A stretch of DNA of 64,000 nucleotides from Rotaria socialis (taxonomy: Eukaryota > Rotifera > Eurotatoria > Philodinida > Philodinidae): positions 124,001-188,000 of the forward strand of contig CAJNYU010001435.1 in the NCBI GenBank assembly GCA_905331475.1. Reading direction: 5' to 3'. Shown in pieces: positions 12,035 to 23,800 of the stretch (position 1 is the stretch's first letter; every line of letters begins with the position of its first letter). A model generated the notes under the pieces. It did not search any database and was not told where the DNA came from. It saw only the letters and a program-made list of their open reading frames with translations. The position numbers and the translations under genes are program-made.

Positions 12035-15000
12035 TTATCGAATATCCGTATCGAATGCATAATGTTGTGGGCGTACATAATGATAACTATATTGTTCATC
12101 ATCCATAACATTATCATAAAGTGATGATGCTCGTTTTAATCTTTCGATACCATTATCATGAATAAATGATGTTGTGATCATTTGTGATATTTGTAAATGT
12201 TCATCATCATCAATAATATCACTTTTTGAGCTAATTGTATCATCATTATCATCATGACGATTTGCTTTTTGCCTATAACCACTCACCGATGGATCAGCAC
12301 TCGATAAAATTGTACAACAATCATATTCAGTTAAATATTGTTGATCACTTATTTGAAACGGTTTTGTTAAACGTTTTATTTCAATATATTGAGTTTCAAT
12401 AGATGTATCACGTAAATTTACTATTGGTGGTAAATCATCATCAGCAGTCGCTAATGGTGCTGTTGATGAAACAAGAAATGTATCAACAGTTGGTAAAGGT
12501 GCATATTTTGGTGATCGATCTGCTGCAATAATACGCGGTGACGTATTACTTTGATTGGATGATGTTGAATTAACTGGTTCTGAAATTTAAAAATATAATA
12601 ATACTTTTTTTTTCTATTTTGATCTTTGCGAAATTCTAACTATTAAAATCACATAAATTATTTCTCATTTATAAATAAAAAATAGGTTGATATTGCATAG
12701 ACTAATAGTTTCAATTGTGTGCTTGATGAATAATTTATGTGTCTCAATAGCATACTTCGTACATTGCCTTAGGCATAGTTTTTCTATGAGTATTTTTTTT
12801 TTGAGGAACTATCTAATAACATATTCATATGATAGCCATAGTATCTTACTTGTTTCATCTGATGTTACAGGTTTATTTGAAATATTAGGAGTTAATTTGG
12901 TTATATCACCCATTGAAATGTTAAATGGTTTTGCTGGTAATTCATTGTCTGTTGGTGAGGGTAATGTTAATAAATTATTTTGTTTTAGTTTTTCATAACA
13001 AACCATATATTCTTCAATAATTTCATCAGTTGTTAATGTTGAGCCGCCAAAAGTTTGACATAATTCATTTTTTAGAAATGAATTAATACTATCAAATGTT
13101 TTTAAATGTAAAAGTTTTTTTCTATGTAAACGTAATATACAAAAAGCTGTAGTTAATAAAACTTGTTCGCCATCTAATACAAATATATCCCATAAACGAA
13201 GTGTTAACGGAAATGGAAGACAATCTTAATAGTAGAAAAAAAGGCAATTAATAACAATTAAATGAATTTTTTCACATGACCAACTGGGTTAATTTTTAAA
13301 CTTCAACGGTTCTTCAATGCTATTCTTGTCATCTATCGAAAAAATGTAATTTACAAAAGAAAAATATGTTCGGTACTAGAATAACCCATGTACAATCAAA
13401 GATAATTAGAAAAATGTATTTTTTCTATTAGGCTAGATAATATTAAACTGAAATCTAGATTCGAATTTTAAGAGCCTATGAAATGTTTTATCTAGTGTAT
13501 TTCATAGATGATGAATCATACTTGTCAGAATACTTGGTTGAGAGTAGTTCTAAGCAACAGTTGTATGTACTAATTTAAAAAAATAATCAATTGCCAAACA
13601 CAACCTTTTTTTTTAACAAGTTAAAGTATCACAAGAAAAATATTCTTCTTTTCTAATTGTTTTAGCACTTTAATGGAAGCCAATAGAAAACTCTGTCACC
13701 ATTGCTTTTACTTTCTTCTGTAATAGCATCATTAAAAACAGATCGAATAAAATATGTTGAAAACGATTCTATTTCATTGTTGACCAATGCTGCTCTCACA
13801 CCAGAGCTCGTTTATGAAGTGTTATTATAGAATGCATGACATAGAAAACTTCATCAAGTATTAAAAATCAATATTTAGACTTCAATTACTCGCTTAGAAT
13901 ATATTTTTAAAAAATGCAATAGTCGCTTTTTCTTGAATTATTTCTCGCATAATTTTATATGCGACACCTGTGAAGCTAATGGCTTATTATTTTCTATGTT
14001 ATGTCTTACGAAGAACGAGACCTGTCGAGTATTTTTCTTTTTACATTCACTATGTTAAAAATAATCTCTTCTTTTCAAATTGATGCTACTCGAATGAAGT
14101 CCTACTAGAGAAAAAAACAATTCAAACAACATAAAGTGTCAACTGAAGAGTCTTACGATAGAATCGCTAATTAAGAAAGCAAGTTAATGTGTAGCAGTGG
14201 ATATTGACATATCGAATGTCATTTTGTATCGTACTTAGCTCACAGCTATCAATGGCTTTCACCAAATGACAAAGCTCGTATAGATTATTTTCACTTAATT
14301 TCTTATGCTCAAGTATACAGAATCATTCTCTCTTTTTATTTTTCAATAGAATTTCTAATTAAAAATAATCATTATTGATAGTTGAGATTGTTTTCTACAG
14401 TAGGTATTAATGTCAACGAGAAAGAACTAATAGAGTATCTGTCATGCAATACTTGAAAAATCTCGTCCGCTATACAAAAATATATCATTAATATGGCATG
14501 TATGCTGTATACCACGTGAAAAAAAGCCGCTTTCGTCTACCATGTGGCGGAAGGTACATGAAGAAAAAACGATAAGAACTCAAGTACTATTCCAGCTGGT
14601 CATGCTTATTCCTATATAAAGATATATACCAAGATAACACAGCATAAACCAACGAATTGTATATAAATCACTTTGAACTTGACATGTAAGAAAATGTTTA
14701 TACACTTTAGGTAACATTTTTTTCATAATCTTCTCCAATTGTGCTTGAAATCGAAATAATTTTGGAAAACCAGGACAGAAAAATCCATGCATCATCCAAC
14801 GAGATCCTGTCATTAATTGGCAAAATGCCCAAAATGCTTCTTCTTCAGGTAGATAGAAGAGAAGAAAAGCAACAATCTGATTCATACCTTGAGTATAACC
14901 AATTTCTGTATTGTACATACTAAAGTAAAAAAAAAGAAGAATAAAAAGCTTAAACATTCGAATTTAATAAATAGTTCTATTCAAGGAAGATGAACCATAA

Positions 15001-16491
15001 AAAAAATGTATTTCCCTAAAAATTACTTTTGTCTTTAAATGAATAATGAAGTCCATTACCATTTTTGTCTTTGCGAAAAAATAAAAGTTATGTAATATAT
15101 TATGATTTTTCTGTCGATTTTTAAATTATGCATATTGACAAAATATTTTGTACTTTTTTTATTCTCAATTATGCTAAACAATCGATTTCATGATCTCGAT
15201 CCTTATATCCATGTCTTTTGTACCCGAATAAAAAATGTAAATTCTTTTTTTTTTTCGTCTCTTTCTTCGACTTCTAGCCGTCTGTATGATGATAAATGAC
15301 ATTTATTGAATTAAGACTTGAGTATGTCAATATATGTTCAGTATAATGAAAGAAGTTCTAAATATTTAATTACATTTCTATTGTCAAAAGTCGCTTTTGT
15401 ACTTTTACTTGGCAACATTAAACAGACATGTTCGTAGTATACTGAAGAATTCTAAATCTGATCTGCTCATGGCGAATATTATATGAGATCATCAATTATT
15501 TTAAGTGTCGGTACCATATATTTGAATCTTGTTAATTTTATTTTTCTCTCATATTCGGTTAAAATTCTTGAGGGTGTCGTAAGAAAGAGTTAGTTTCACA
15601 CTTCTTACGTTAGCAGCTATATAGAACTCAAAGAAGTCTATCTGATTGTAGCCAAAATAGCTATTAAAATGTTACCTTAAAGCTATTTTATATAGGAAAA
15701 ATATTCATTATCGCACTGTTAGTGAGATCTTTACATTAGTTCGAATGTATCTCATCATCTAACAGTAGAAAAACTTCTATGATTTATACAACATAGGATA
15801 CGAGAACTTCATTATTTTTCTTTCTGTGATAACATCTGATGAAAATAATAAATAAATAAATAAATCAATGAAAATACCTATATGCAGCCAATATTGAAAA
15901 TAAATGTTTTTGCCTCATACAGTATCTATTGCAAAACATTTGATGATTTCTATATGTTCGATGTACATCAAGATCAATTTGATTTAAATATGTAGATGAT
16001 AATTTTGCTTTTTTTTTCAATATATCATAATATCCTTTATTAACACGTAATTGTTCATCAAGATCAAATAACCGGGACCAAAATGCACCACGCAATGTAC
16101 CTGGTAAACCTTTAAACATTCGCCTTCGTAATTGTTCATTATCTCTTGTTATTGTATGATGGGCTTTTCTTAACATTTTATTCCATCGTGCACTACGTTT
16201 AATTTCTTGATGAATTTGTTTACGTTCATTTATAGAAAGTGACTTAGTTGGTTGCTCATGTATAAATCCATAATGATCGATACAATTTGGATCTGTTGTT
16301 GAAAGACGTGGTGCCTGTTGGCTTGGATCATGAACTATATCCGATATTTTACCTTCGCTTTCATATAGAAGAAAAAGTCTTTCACGTTCATCGATTTGTT
16401 TTTTAAGATTTTTATCGATATGGGTTAAAACAGGTGTTGATGGGCGCAATGGTAAAGGTGATGGATTACTCGTTGTCGATGACTGTTTCAT
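12035..16491 (-). CDS. USP6NL: USP6NL/RN-tre-like TBC-domain Rab GTPase-activating protein
   Basis: Four exons (15878-16491, 14630-14919, 12850-13224, 12035-12579) encode 607 residues. TBC proteins accelerate GTP hydrolysis by Rab GTPases; RN-tre acts on Rab5/Rab43 in endocytosis and trafficking. The TBC domain runs from about residue 126 (KGLPGTLRG) to about 400. The arginine-finger motif (IDLDVHRTYRNH) and glutamine-finger motif (GYTQGMNQ) are intact. The junction residues LAAYS-MYNTE and CYLD-CLPFPLTLRLWDIF match the RN-tre subfamily, as does HGFFCPGFPKLFRFQ. The C-terminal ~200 residues are low-complexity and not conserved. Introns 2 (1.4 kb) and 1 (0.96 kb) are large for this window. The ATG follows a TTTCTAG acceptor by six bases and lies only 105 bp from the upstream POLE4 stop, suggesting a shared transcript. 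Confidence 0.92.
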
Positions 16492-16497
16492 TCAAAT

Positions 16498-16510
16498 CTA
16501 GAAATATAAC
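16498..16510 (-). promoter_or_regulatory. Splice-leader-type acceptor before the TBC gene
   Basis: On the minus strand, ATATTTCTAG is followed by ATTTGA and the ATG. The TGA just before the ATG closes the frame upstream, so the AG ends a noncoding segment. It lies between the POLE4 stop and the TBC start. Confidence 0.55.
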
Positions 16511-16596
16511 ATAGGTTTTATTTTTCATATCTGACTAGTAGTTGTGAATATTTATTTGTGTACATAGGTGAAAAGATACAAGAAAAAAAAAGTATT

Positions 16597-16881
16597 TTAG
16601 TCGAAAGAACCATCAAGAAATTCATATAATGGATTTGTATTTATGGAACTAAGCATATGTAAACGATCTAATCGTTTGGATGCACATTGTTTCATCGAAC
16701 TATGAGCATCACGTGTTAACATGCGAATAAATTCTTCAGTGGCTAAGGTTAATAAATAAACACTATCATGACTAATCATACGTGTATTGTTATCAAGTTT
16801 TATTATTGATTTGACTTTAGTTAATGGCAACTGGTACGCTCGTGCCGATGCAGATTTGATTTGATCCGTTGTTGAAGCCAT
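16597..16881 (-). CDS. POLE4: POLE4-like histone-fold subunit of DNA polymerase epsilon
   Basis: A single-exon protein of 94 residues. POLE4 pairs with POLE3 as an H2A/H2B-like dimer in the polymerase epsilon holoenzyme and helps it engage DNA and recycle histones. The histone fold is visible from LPLTKVKSIIKLD through the long central helix (HDSVYLLTLATEEFIRMLTR, DAHSSMKQ) to KRLDRLHML. The ending YEFLDGSFD corresponds to the characteristic FAFLEGTLD-like tail of POLE4, which separates it from CHRAC1. The frame is open upstream to about 16959 but without an ATG, so the ATG at 16879-16881 is chosen. It is the first gene of a tight pair with the TBC gene. Confidence 0.85.
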   Translation of the reverse strand: MASTTDQIKSASARAYQLPLTKVKSIIKLDNNTRMISHDSVYLLTLATEEFIRMLTRDAHSSMKQCASKRLDRLHMLSSINTNPLYEFLDGSFD

Positions 16882-16959
16882 TCCAGTGTTAACAAAAGAA
16901 TTACTAATAATAAACAATCTTTTTTTTTCTGTTGTGTTGTTGTTCTGTATATCGACCAA

Positions 16960-18945
16960 TGGAAACTAAATTTGATTTAAGTCAATTAAAACTTTTATTT
17001 CAATTTCAAAAGAACTTTATTATTTATTCTTTTGTATTCCATAAAACTTGAGAAAATTGATTTTTCTGAATAGATGACACTAGTAAAAATAGAGGATTGG
17101 TTGGGTATAATGTTTTTTTTTTTCTTCTCTCGCTGGCTATAACAACAGCATTTATCAAGCAACAGAAATATTGTTTAATTAATTATATACAAACGTATTC
17201 AGAGTCTAGGAAAAAATATTATTCATATGCATATGAACAAACATTTTTTTCCTAAGAAATACGAAATAATCGGTTTATAATTTGAGATTTTATTTTGAAG
17301 TAGTAATTGTTGGAATTGATTTTTACTTACATTAGATATTTAGTTGTATTGTGTACCATAGGCATTCATACAGTAGGTGGCAATCATGCATGCAATAAGA
17401 TAGTATGTGTATTATTGTCTAAAGACAGACGGACATATTGCGTTTCGACATCCACCTTTTACCTTGACTCAATGCTGAACGACCTAGAAAAAATACTGAG
17501 AAGTAGTATCTTGTTTTTTCAGCTAAAAAGTCTCAACTACAAAGTTGTCTTCTGTTCATTACAGAATATTAATTATACCAATAATAATATTCTATTGTCG
17601 ATTAGTTAGATTTCAATCTTAAATTACAAGAAAAAGACAGTCACTTCCGAAATATGTTTTAATTCTAGTCGAGATTTCCGTTGCTATTGATTAGACATAT
17701 AAGTTTGATCAATTTTCAGGATGTAAACTAACTTTAATTATTTGTCTTTAACAATGAATGTATTAATTATTTTGTTTGTAATTATTATGCTTGAATCACA
17801 TCATATGCAGACTTTTATTGTCTAATACACTAATTATACGGAATGTACTATAATAATATTGTCTTAAACAATCTAGTTATAAAAAAAAGTATACGTAGAA
17901 AATATTCGCCTTGTTTTTTTTCTTTATGAGTAATATTTAATTGCAGTGGCAATAGTTTCATAACAGAAAAACAGAGTTAGTTTTTTCTCCTTGCAATAGC
18001 AACAAAAGATAGAACAAGTAAAATGACAAGTATTTTTCAGTACTACGATAAATTACATTTTTGTTTTTATCATTTAGAAACTTCATGTGCATATACAGTG
18101 TTATTTCAATCAGTTAGTAGTATTTATGTAAACTGCTTGTATTTTTTTTTAAATCGAGCGTTACAGATGTTCGATACGTTTTTGTTTCTTTTTCACCAAT
18201 TTCCTATTCAAAACATTATTCGTGCTTTTAGTAAGGTTTCTTATTTTTGTCGCGTTTTATTTCTATTATTTTTTTGGAGGAACTAAAAACTAATTCAGAA
18301 TCTAATGAGGATATCCGAAACTTTTCATAGAATACGAATAGATGAAAATTAAATTTCCTCAGAAAAAAATTGGAGAATTATTTTTACTTGAAATAATTAA
18401 TTTATTAGATGATAATAGTAGATTTAAAAAATAGCCAACAATAGATAGAAATGAATATTTATTTTGTTTTTAAAAATAAGTACCAAAGAAATACTATAGA
18501 TGTCAAGTTACAAATGTGGATTAGTAAATTTTGTTTTTTGAACAGGATAGATTATATTTTTCTATCATCATCGAAATTGTTTATTTATGAAATTTGATAT
18601 CTTTATTTAGAAAGATGTTCATTGATGGTCGAAAGATCTCTCTTTTCAGCGAGAAATCCATGAAGTAGATCATAGAATTTTCTATTTACAGAAAAGTTTT
18701 TAGAATTTATACTATGTGCACTGATGCGCAGAAATCATATTTCCTGCTGTACAATGACAAGTATATAGTCAAGCTAAGTGCAAAAAGGAAACGAGCAACG
18801 TCCTATTTGTTGCAAAAAACAATATATCTATGAGCTATATTTAAATTAAGTGAAATATAACACATGCATTGTTTTTCATTAGTGAAAAAATTCACGCTTC
18901 TACTCGTCAGTTATTCAAGGCAAATGTTAATTATTTATCTTTCAG
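16960..18945. other. Divergent intergenic region
   Basis: About 2 kb separate POLE4 (minus) from the C6orf136-like gene (plus). Open frames such as 17307-17609 and 18023-18286 encode hydrophobic AT-driven sequence with no domain and no splice support. It presumably contains both promoters; no motif could be singled out. Confidence 0.45.
18930..18945 (+). promoter_or_regulatory. Splice-leader-type acceptor before the C6orf136-like gene
   Basis: TTATTTATCTTTCAG ends two bases before the ATG at 18948. A frame-compatible ATG exists upstream at 18864, but the pyrimidine tract and AG argue that the mature mRNA begins at 18946. Confidence 0.5.
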
Positions 18946-18947
18946 AT

Positions 18948-20278
18948 ATGACTTCTTTATTATTAACATCGAATAGATCTTATCTTAAATTTCCTATATA
19001 TACGTGGTATCGTCACTTGTCAACAACTGAACATCGTTCTCATGATCAATTACTATTAACAATTGGCCAAACTAATTTATTGCCTAACAGCACACAAAAA
19101 AATGAATGGAATATGTTAAGAAATCAATCAACTCAAAAACGTTATATAACTTTACATGTGCCTCCAACTGGTGATGAAAAACAAACACAAAATAGAAATG
19201 AACAAGCACCTTTTGAATTTCCGCCAGGAAATCCCAATGATAAACCAAAACTTGAACATTTACGTTATATTGAAAATCAACTCATACGAATTGTAATTTC
19301 ATAATTCATATTTATTTTAGTTTTTTTTTCTTTTTTAATTTATTAGTTTTTTTCTTTTAGTTACCTGATTTTTGTAAACGAATGCATCCATATGCTCTGT
19401 ATACACCTGATGTTATTTTTGAAAATTATTATGACGATCCACCCAAAATTATGAAGTAGGCAGAGAAGAAAAGGGTATTAGACAATGTATGTGTGACTGT
19501 AGATAGACGTATGACAGTTCGAATAGCGTTTAGACTAATACACGATTTCATGATGAAGTCTTCGCCAACGCGCTTACTAACCAAACTAAAATAATCATAA
19601 TTTACATATTGCAAGTTTTAAATTAATTAATGCTAATTGTATTCAAAAACTCAGGTAGACATTAAAGATAAACAAAACAATTACTTAGCAATCAATCTTT
19701 ATTGTCTAAAACTGATCTAAAACTGTCATATTTCTATCATCAACAATAAAATATACATTAGATTTTCTATATATTCTCTTTTTTGATTATAGAGGAGCCG
19801 GCAGTTATGCTTTAGCTCTATTCTGGATTCGGACAAAATTAAATTTTAAATTAATGAGCGTAACTATTACTCTACTTAAAACGACAATTGATGAAGAATC
19901 AGATTGTGTTAAAATACGTTGGCGTGCGTCTGGTTTATCAAATAAATCATTTGTTGGCGTTCTTAAAGGCTGGAAAAAACCAAAAGATGTTGCTGGAAAT
20001 ATACGTGATTACATCGAGTAAAATATTCATTTCTTCAAAAGAATTCCTTGACGATTTTGTTTTTGGGAAATAGATCTATCGATGGACTTTCAACATTTTA
20101 TGTTCGTGGCGATGGCCGTATTCATAAACATCGAGTCGATCGAGTAATTCAAATTTGAAAAACAAATTATTTTATTTTTTTCTATTCTTTAAAGGTTATG
20201 GTCGATGAAGATAAGGAGCTAGCAGCATCGTTGAATAAAAAGAAATTAGCTGCAGCAACAGCACCAGTTTCTGCGTAG
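18948..20278 (+). CDS. C6orf136: C6orf136-like DUF2358 protein, probably mitochondrial
   Basis: Five exons (18948-19292, 19361-19455, 19793-20017, 20074-20143, 20195-20278) encode 272 residues. The family has a DUF2358 domain, and its biochemical role is not established. The N-terminus (MTSLLLTSNRSYLKF...) is rich in Arg, Ser and Leu with few acids, resembling a mitochondrial presequence. The conserved part starts near residue 105 (LEHLRYIENQLIRI, LPDFCKRMHPYALYTPDVIFE), continues through VKIRWRASGLS, and includes the family hallmark DGLSTFYVRGDGRIHKHRVD followed by a 28-residue tail. The introns are short apart from one of 337 bp. The following OSBP gene starts about 520 bp downstream on the same strand. 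Family recognition is from the hallmark motif and is moderately secure. Confidence 0.75.
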
Positions 20279-20802
20279 TATAAATTAGTATTGTTCTTCT
20301 TTTTTTCTTTTACTTGTTAATTAAAAACAAAAAAAAAGGAAATTAATCACTGATGACTTTTATTTCTGTGTCTAAACGATAAAAATTACGAGCATCTTTT
20401 TCATTTCTAGATTATCAAATATATATTCTTCTAAAACGGGTAAGTTTAGTATCCTATTATTAATATTCATTTTTACACTACATATTGCCTTGAGACTAAT
20501 GCGAGAGAAAAACAAAATAGAATAAATGTTGTTTTGTTTCTTCTTCATTCTCGTTTTATTATGTTATACGATACGAAACACAGGGACCGATGTTTTTTTT
20601 TCCTGGTGCGACGCAATAGGAACACTTCTTTCACTGAATCATTTTTTTTCCGCCTCTACATGTAACTGATTCGTATAGCAGATGCGAATATAAGAAGAAT
20701 ATTCTCGATCGAAATCATATTAGGATTTATATTTTTTTACTCATTGCTTGCCGTCTTATTTAATCTCATTAGGATATTTGAAATAAGAAAAAAAAGCGTA
20801 TT

Positions 20803-23800
20803 ATGAAATCAAAACGTGCTCGAAATGGACCACGTACTTTGAAAGAGGACATTAGAAATACTATGCACATGTCATCATCGCGACCAAAACAAGACACTAC
20901 ACCCTATCTGGCATCAATTATGAATTCTAGTGGTAGGATTTATTGTAAACTGTTTACTGAAAACTATTCAATAGTGCTTCTACAGCTTTCTCGATATACA
21001 CTCATTTTTCACCACACACACACACACACACACACGTTAATATATTAATACGCATCTTCATATTTAATGTTCGTTTGTAATATAAGACAGCTGATAATGA
21101 TTAGTAACCTTTTAGATTGGGTATGGTATGCTTTAACGAAATAGAAAAGAAATAAAGTGTTCTCGTCTTTTTTTTCGAATCTTTCTTCTATATTTTTGCT
21201 TTTTGCTCTATCTTGATCGACTTACTGTTATGTAATATGCGCGGCTATGATTGTGTTTTTTCTCATCGTAATTCGTTGTATATTGACTCTTTCTGTTTTC
21301 TTCTTATTTTAATCTTTCGCTTTTTCATAATCATCGTGCATTTGATGCCATAATATATACAAGTAATTTCGACCAACATTTTGTTAGACGACATCGCCAT
21401 TGACAATTCAGTTACTGCTATTACTACTACTCATCATCGTACATCTAAAAGCAAGCTTTTATTCTAGTATTTTTCCTGTTCTATCCCGGGCTTTTAGTTT
21501 TTCTGTTCACTTTGAAATATAATACTGATTAATCGATACTAGAACACGACAGTAATCAATTATGTTTCCTTAATCTTACTGATTGAAAAAGATTAAACAA
21601 ATATTTATTATATTAGTTTTTAATTGATTTCTCTCATATTGCTGTATTTTCATTGTCTATATTACTTAATCAGTCAGTTCCCTACTGTTATTCTTGCTGC
21701 TTATGCACGAGCGCATTCTTCTTTCACTCGTATTCTAATCTCGATCAACATTCGTTTATCTATTTAAAACATGCGCTATTAATAGTCTCCTTTTGCATAA
21801 TAATTAAAGCACGATTTATCCGATGGCAGCTATTGTAATGAAAAGAAAATCGGCAAAAAAAAGAGATAATGTAGAAAGCAAACAAAAGGCTTGTCTCGCT
21901 CAATAATCGCTCGCCAATAGTAATAGCATAATATTATCGTAGCAACTACTTCCACGCATGTATGATCGCTTTGTTGAAAACAGAACGGGTTCTAAAGTTA
22001 TAAAACATTTCTTTTTTGTTGTTCAACATATGCGTTTATATTCATCTATTATTTTCAGATCCGAACGTTGAAAATCCTACATTCATTTCTCGACCAAATG
22101 TTGCCTCTAATTTTAAAAGATCGCATAATTCCTATCCAACAATATCAACACTAGCATCTATACTAGTTGATCCTAGTGCAGCAGGAACGGATAATTCTAA
22201 ATTAAATAATTTATCAGTAGCAGAATCTGGTAATTTTTGACAGAAAAACAGACTAAACAAAAATATTTTATTTTCTATCATTAATAGATAACACATCTCG
22301 TTTATCGGTATCAAGCGATTCAAAACAAGCAAATACAATGCTTTCAACATCCATGCAAAATTTAAATCATTCAACCAATGCAACAACAATGGGAACTGGT
22401 ATTGCACCACCTCCTGTTAATTTTCAACAACCATTACATATGCAATCAACGACACCATCGGTCGCTAATGGAAAAGATGATATGCGAGGATGGCTATATA
22501 AATGGACTAATGTAAAATAAAATTTTCTTTTCTGTTTTTGAAAAACAAACAAAACTATTTTATTTTCTTATTTTCAGTATTTGAAAGGCTATCAAAAACG
22601 CTGGTTTGTTTTACAAGCTGGTGTACTTTACTATTATCGTTCACAAGATGAAATGACACATACATGCCGCGGTACAGTTTATCTTGAATCAGCACATTTA
22701 TCATCAAATGATGCATGTCATTTTATTATATCCAATGGTTCCACAATATTACATTTGCGTACATCAACTGAAACTGATAAGCAACGTTGGATGAGTGCAT
22801 TAGAATTAGCTAAACAAAAAGCATTAAAATCAAGAAAACAATATCAAGATTCTGATGAAGATATATCAACAACCGATGATGCTAATGATCAACAATTAAA
22901 TCAAGCGCATCAAACTCAACTTCACCAACAACAACAACTAACGAACCTAAGTGATCAAACGAAATTATTAACAACTACGACTGAGCGTGCTGAATTAGTT
23001 ACAATGAATAAAGCATTTGATTCTAAATTAGATGATTTGAAAATGTGTATGGACTTAATTAATCGTCATTATCAAGCACTTTATCGTACACTTGGCGATC
23101 TTGAACAAATTGATAAATCAGAAACAACCGTAAATATAATTAAAAGTGTTAACGAACGTGCTACATTGTTTCGTATTACATCAACAGGTAAGAATATTCG
23201 AAAGAAAAGAAAAAAAGAGAAATCATCAAATAATAGAATATGCTTTGTATAAGAAGATTTAATGGTAAATGGAATATTTATTTTCATCTGGTTCTGTTTG
23301 TTTGAATGAGAGAGTAAGAAGAGAAAAAAAGACGTTTTTTTTGTTAAAACGTCGGAAACAGCATCCCATTTCCGGTTATTTACGATTAAATATTGAGTTG
23401 CAATCAATAGAAAATTGATTTCAAGATTTTCTCAATCAGAAACATAGAAAACATCTAATTCATTATGAAATCGATTTTATAGTAAAATTCGCAGTCACTA
23501 GGGTTATACGAACGGAAAAATTGCTTAGATTAGAACTTCAAGAAAGAAAGTCCATATAGCTCTCATCTTTATAAATAAATCACATTAATAGGTTTCGCTA
23601 GATCAACATCTCAAATTCTGATGACACGATCTAGGCACGCTTAGTAAACTTTAAAATTCTAACTTGATATAATTTTTGTGTTTATAAATGATGAAATTTT
23701 TAATGCGGTGCGAAGCACAGCATTCATGTAATCCGTCGCGAGTTTTTTTTTTATTAATGCGATGCGAAGCAGAAGCATTTCTGTTGTTCGTCGCGAGCTT

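Noticed and set aside
17307..18286. Open frames of 100 and 87 codons between POLE4 and the C6orf136-like gene
   Set aside because: Hydrophobic, AT-driven sequence with no family features or splice-site support.
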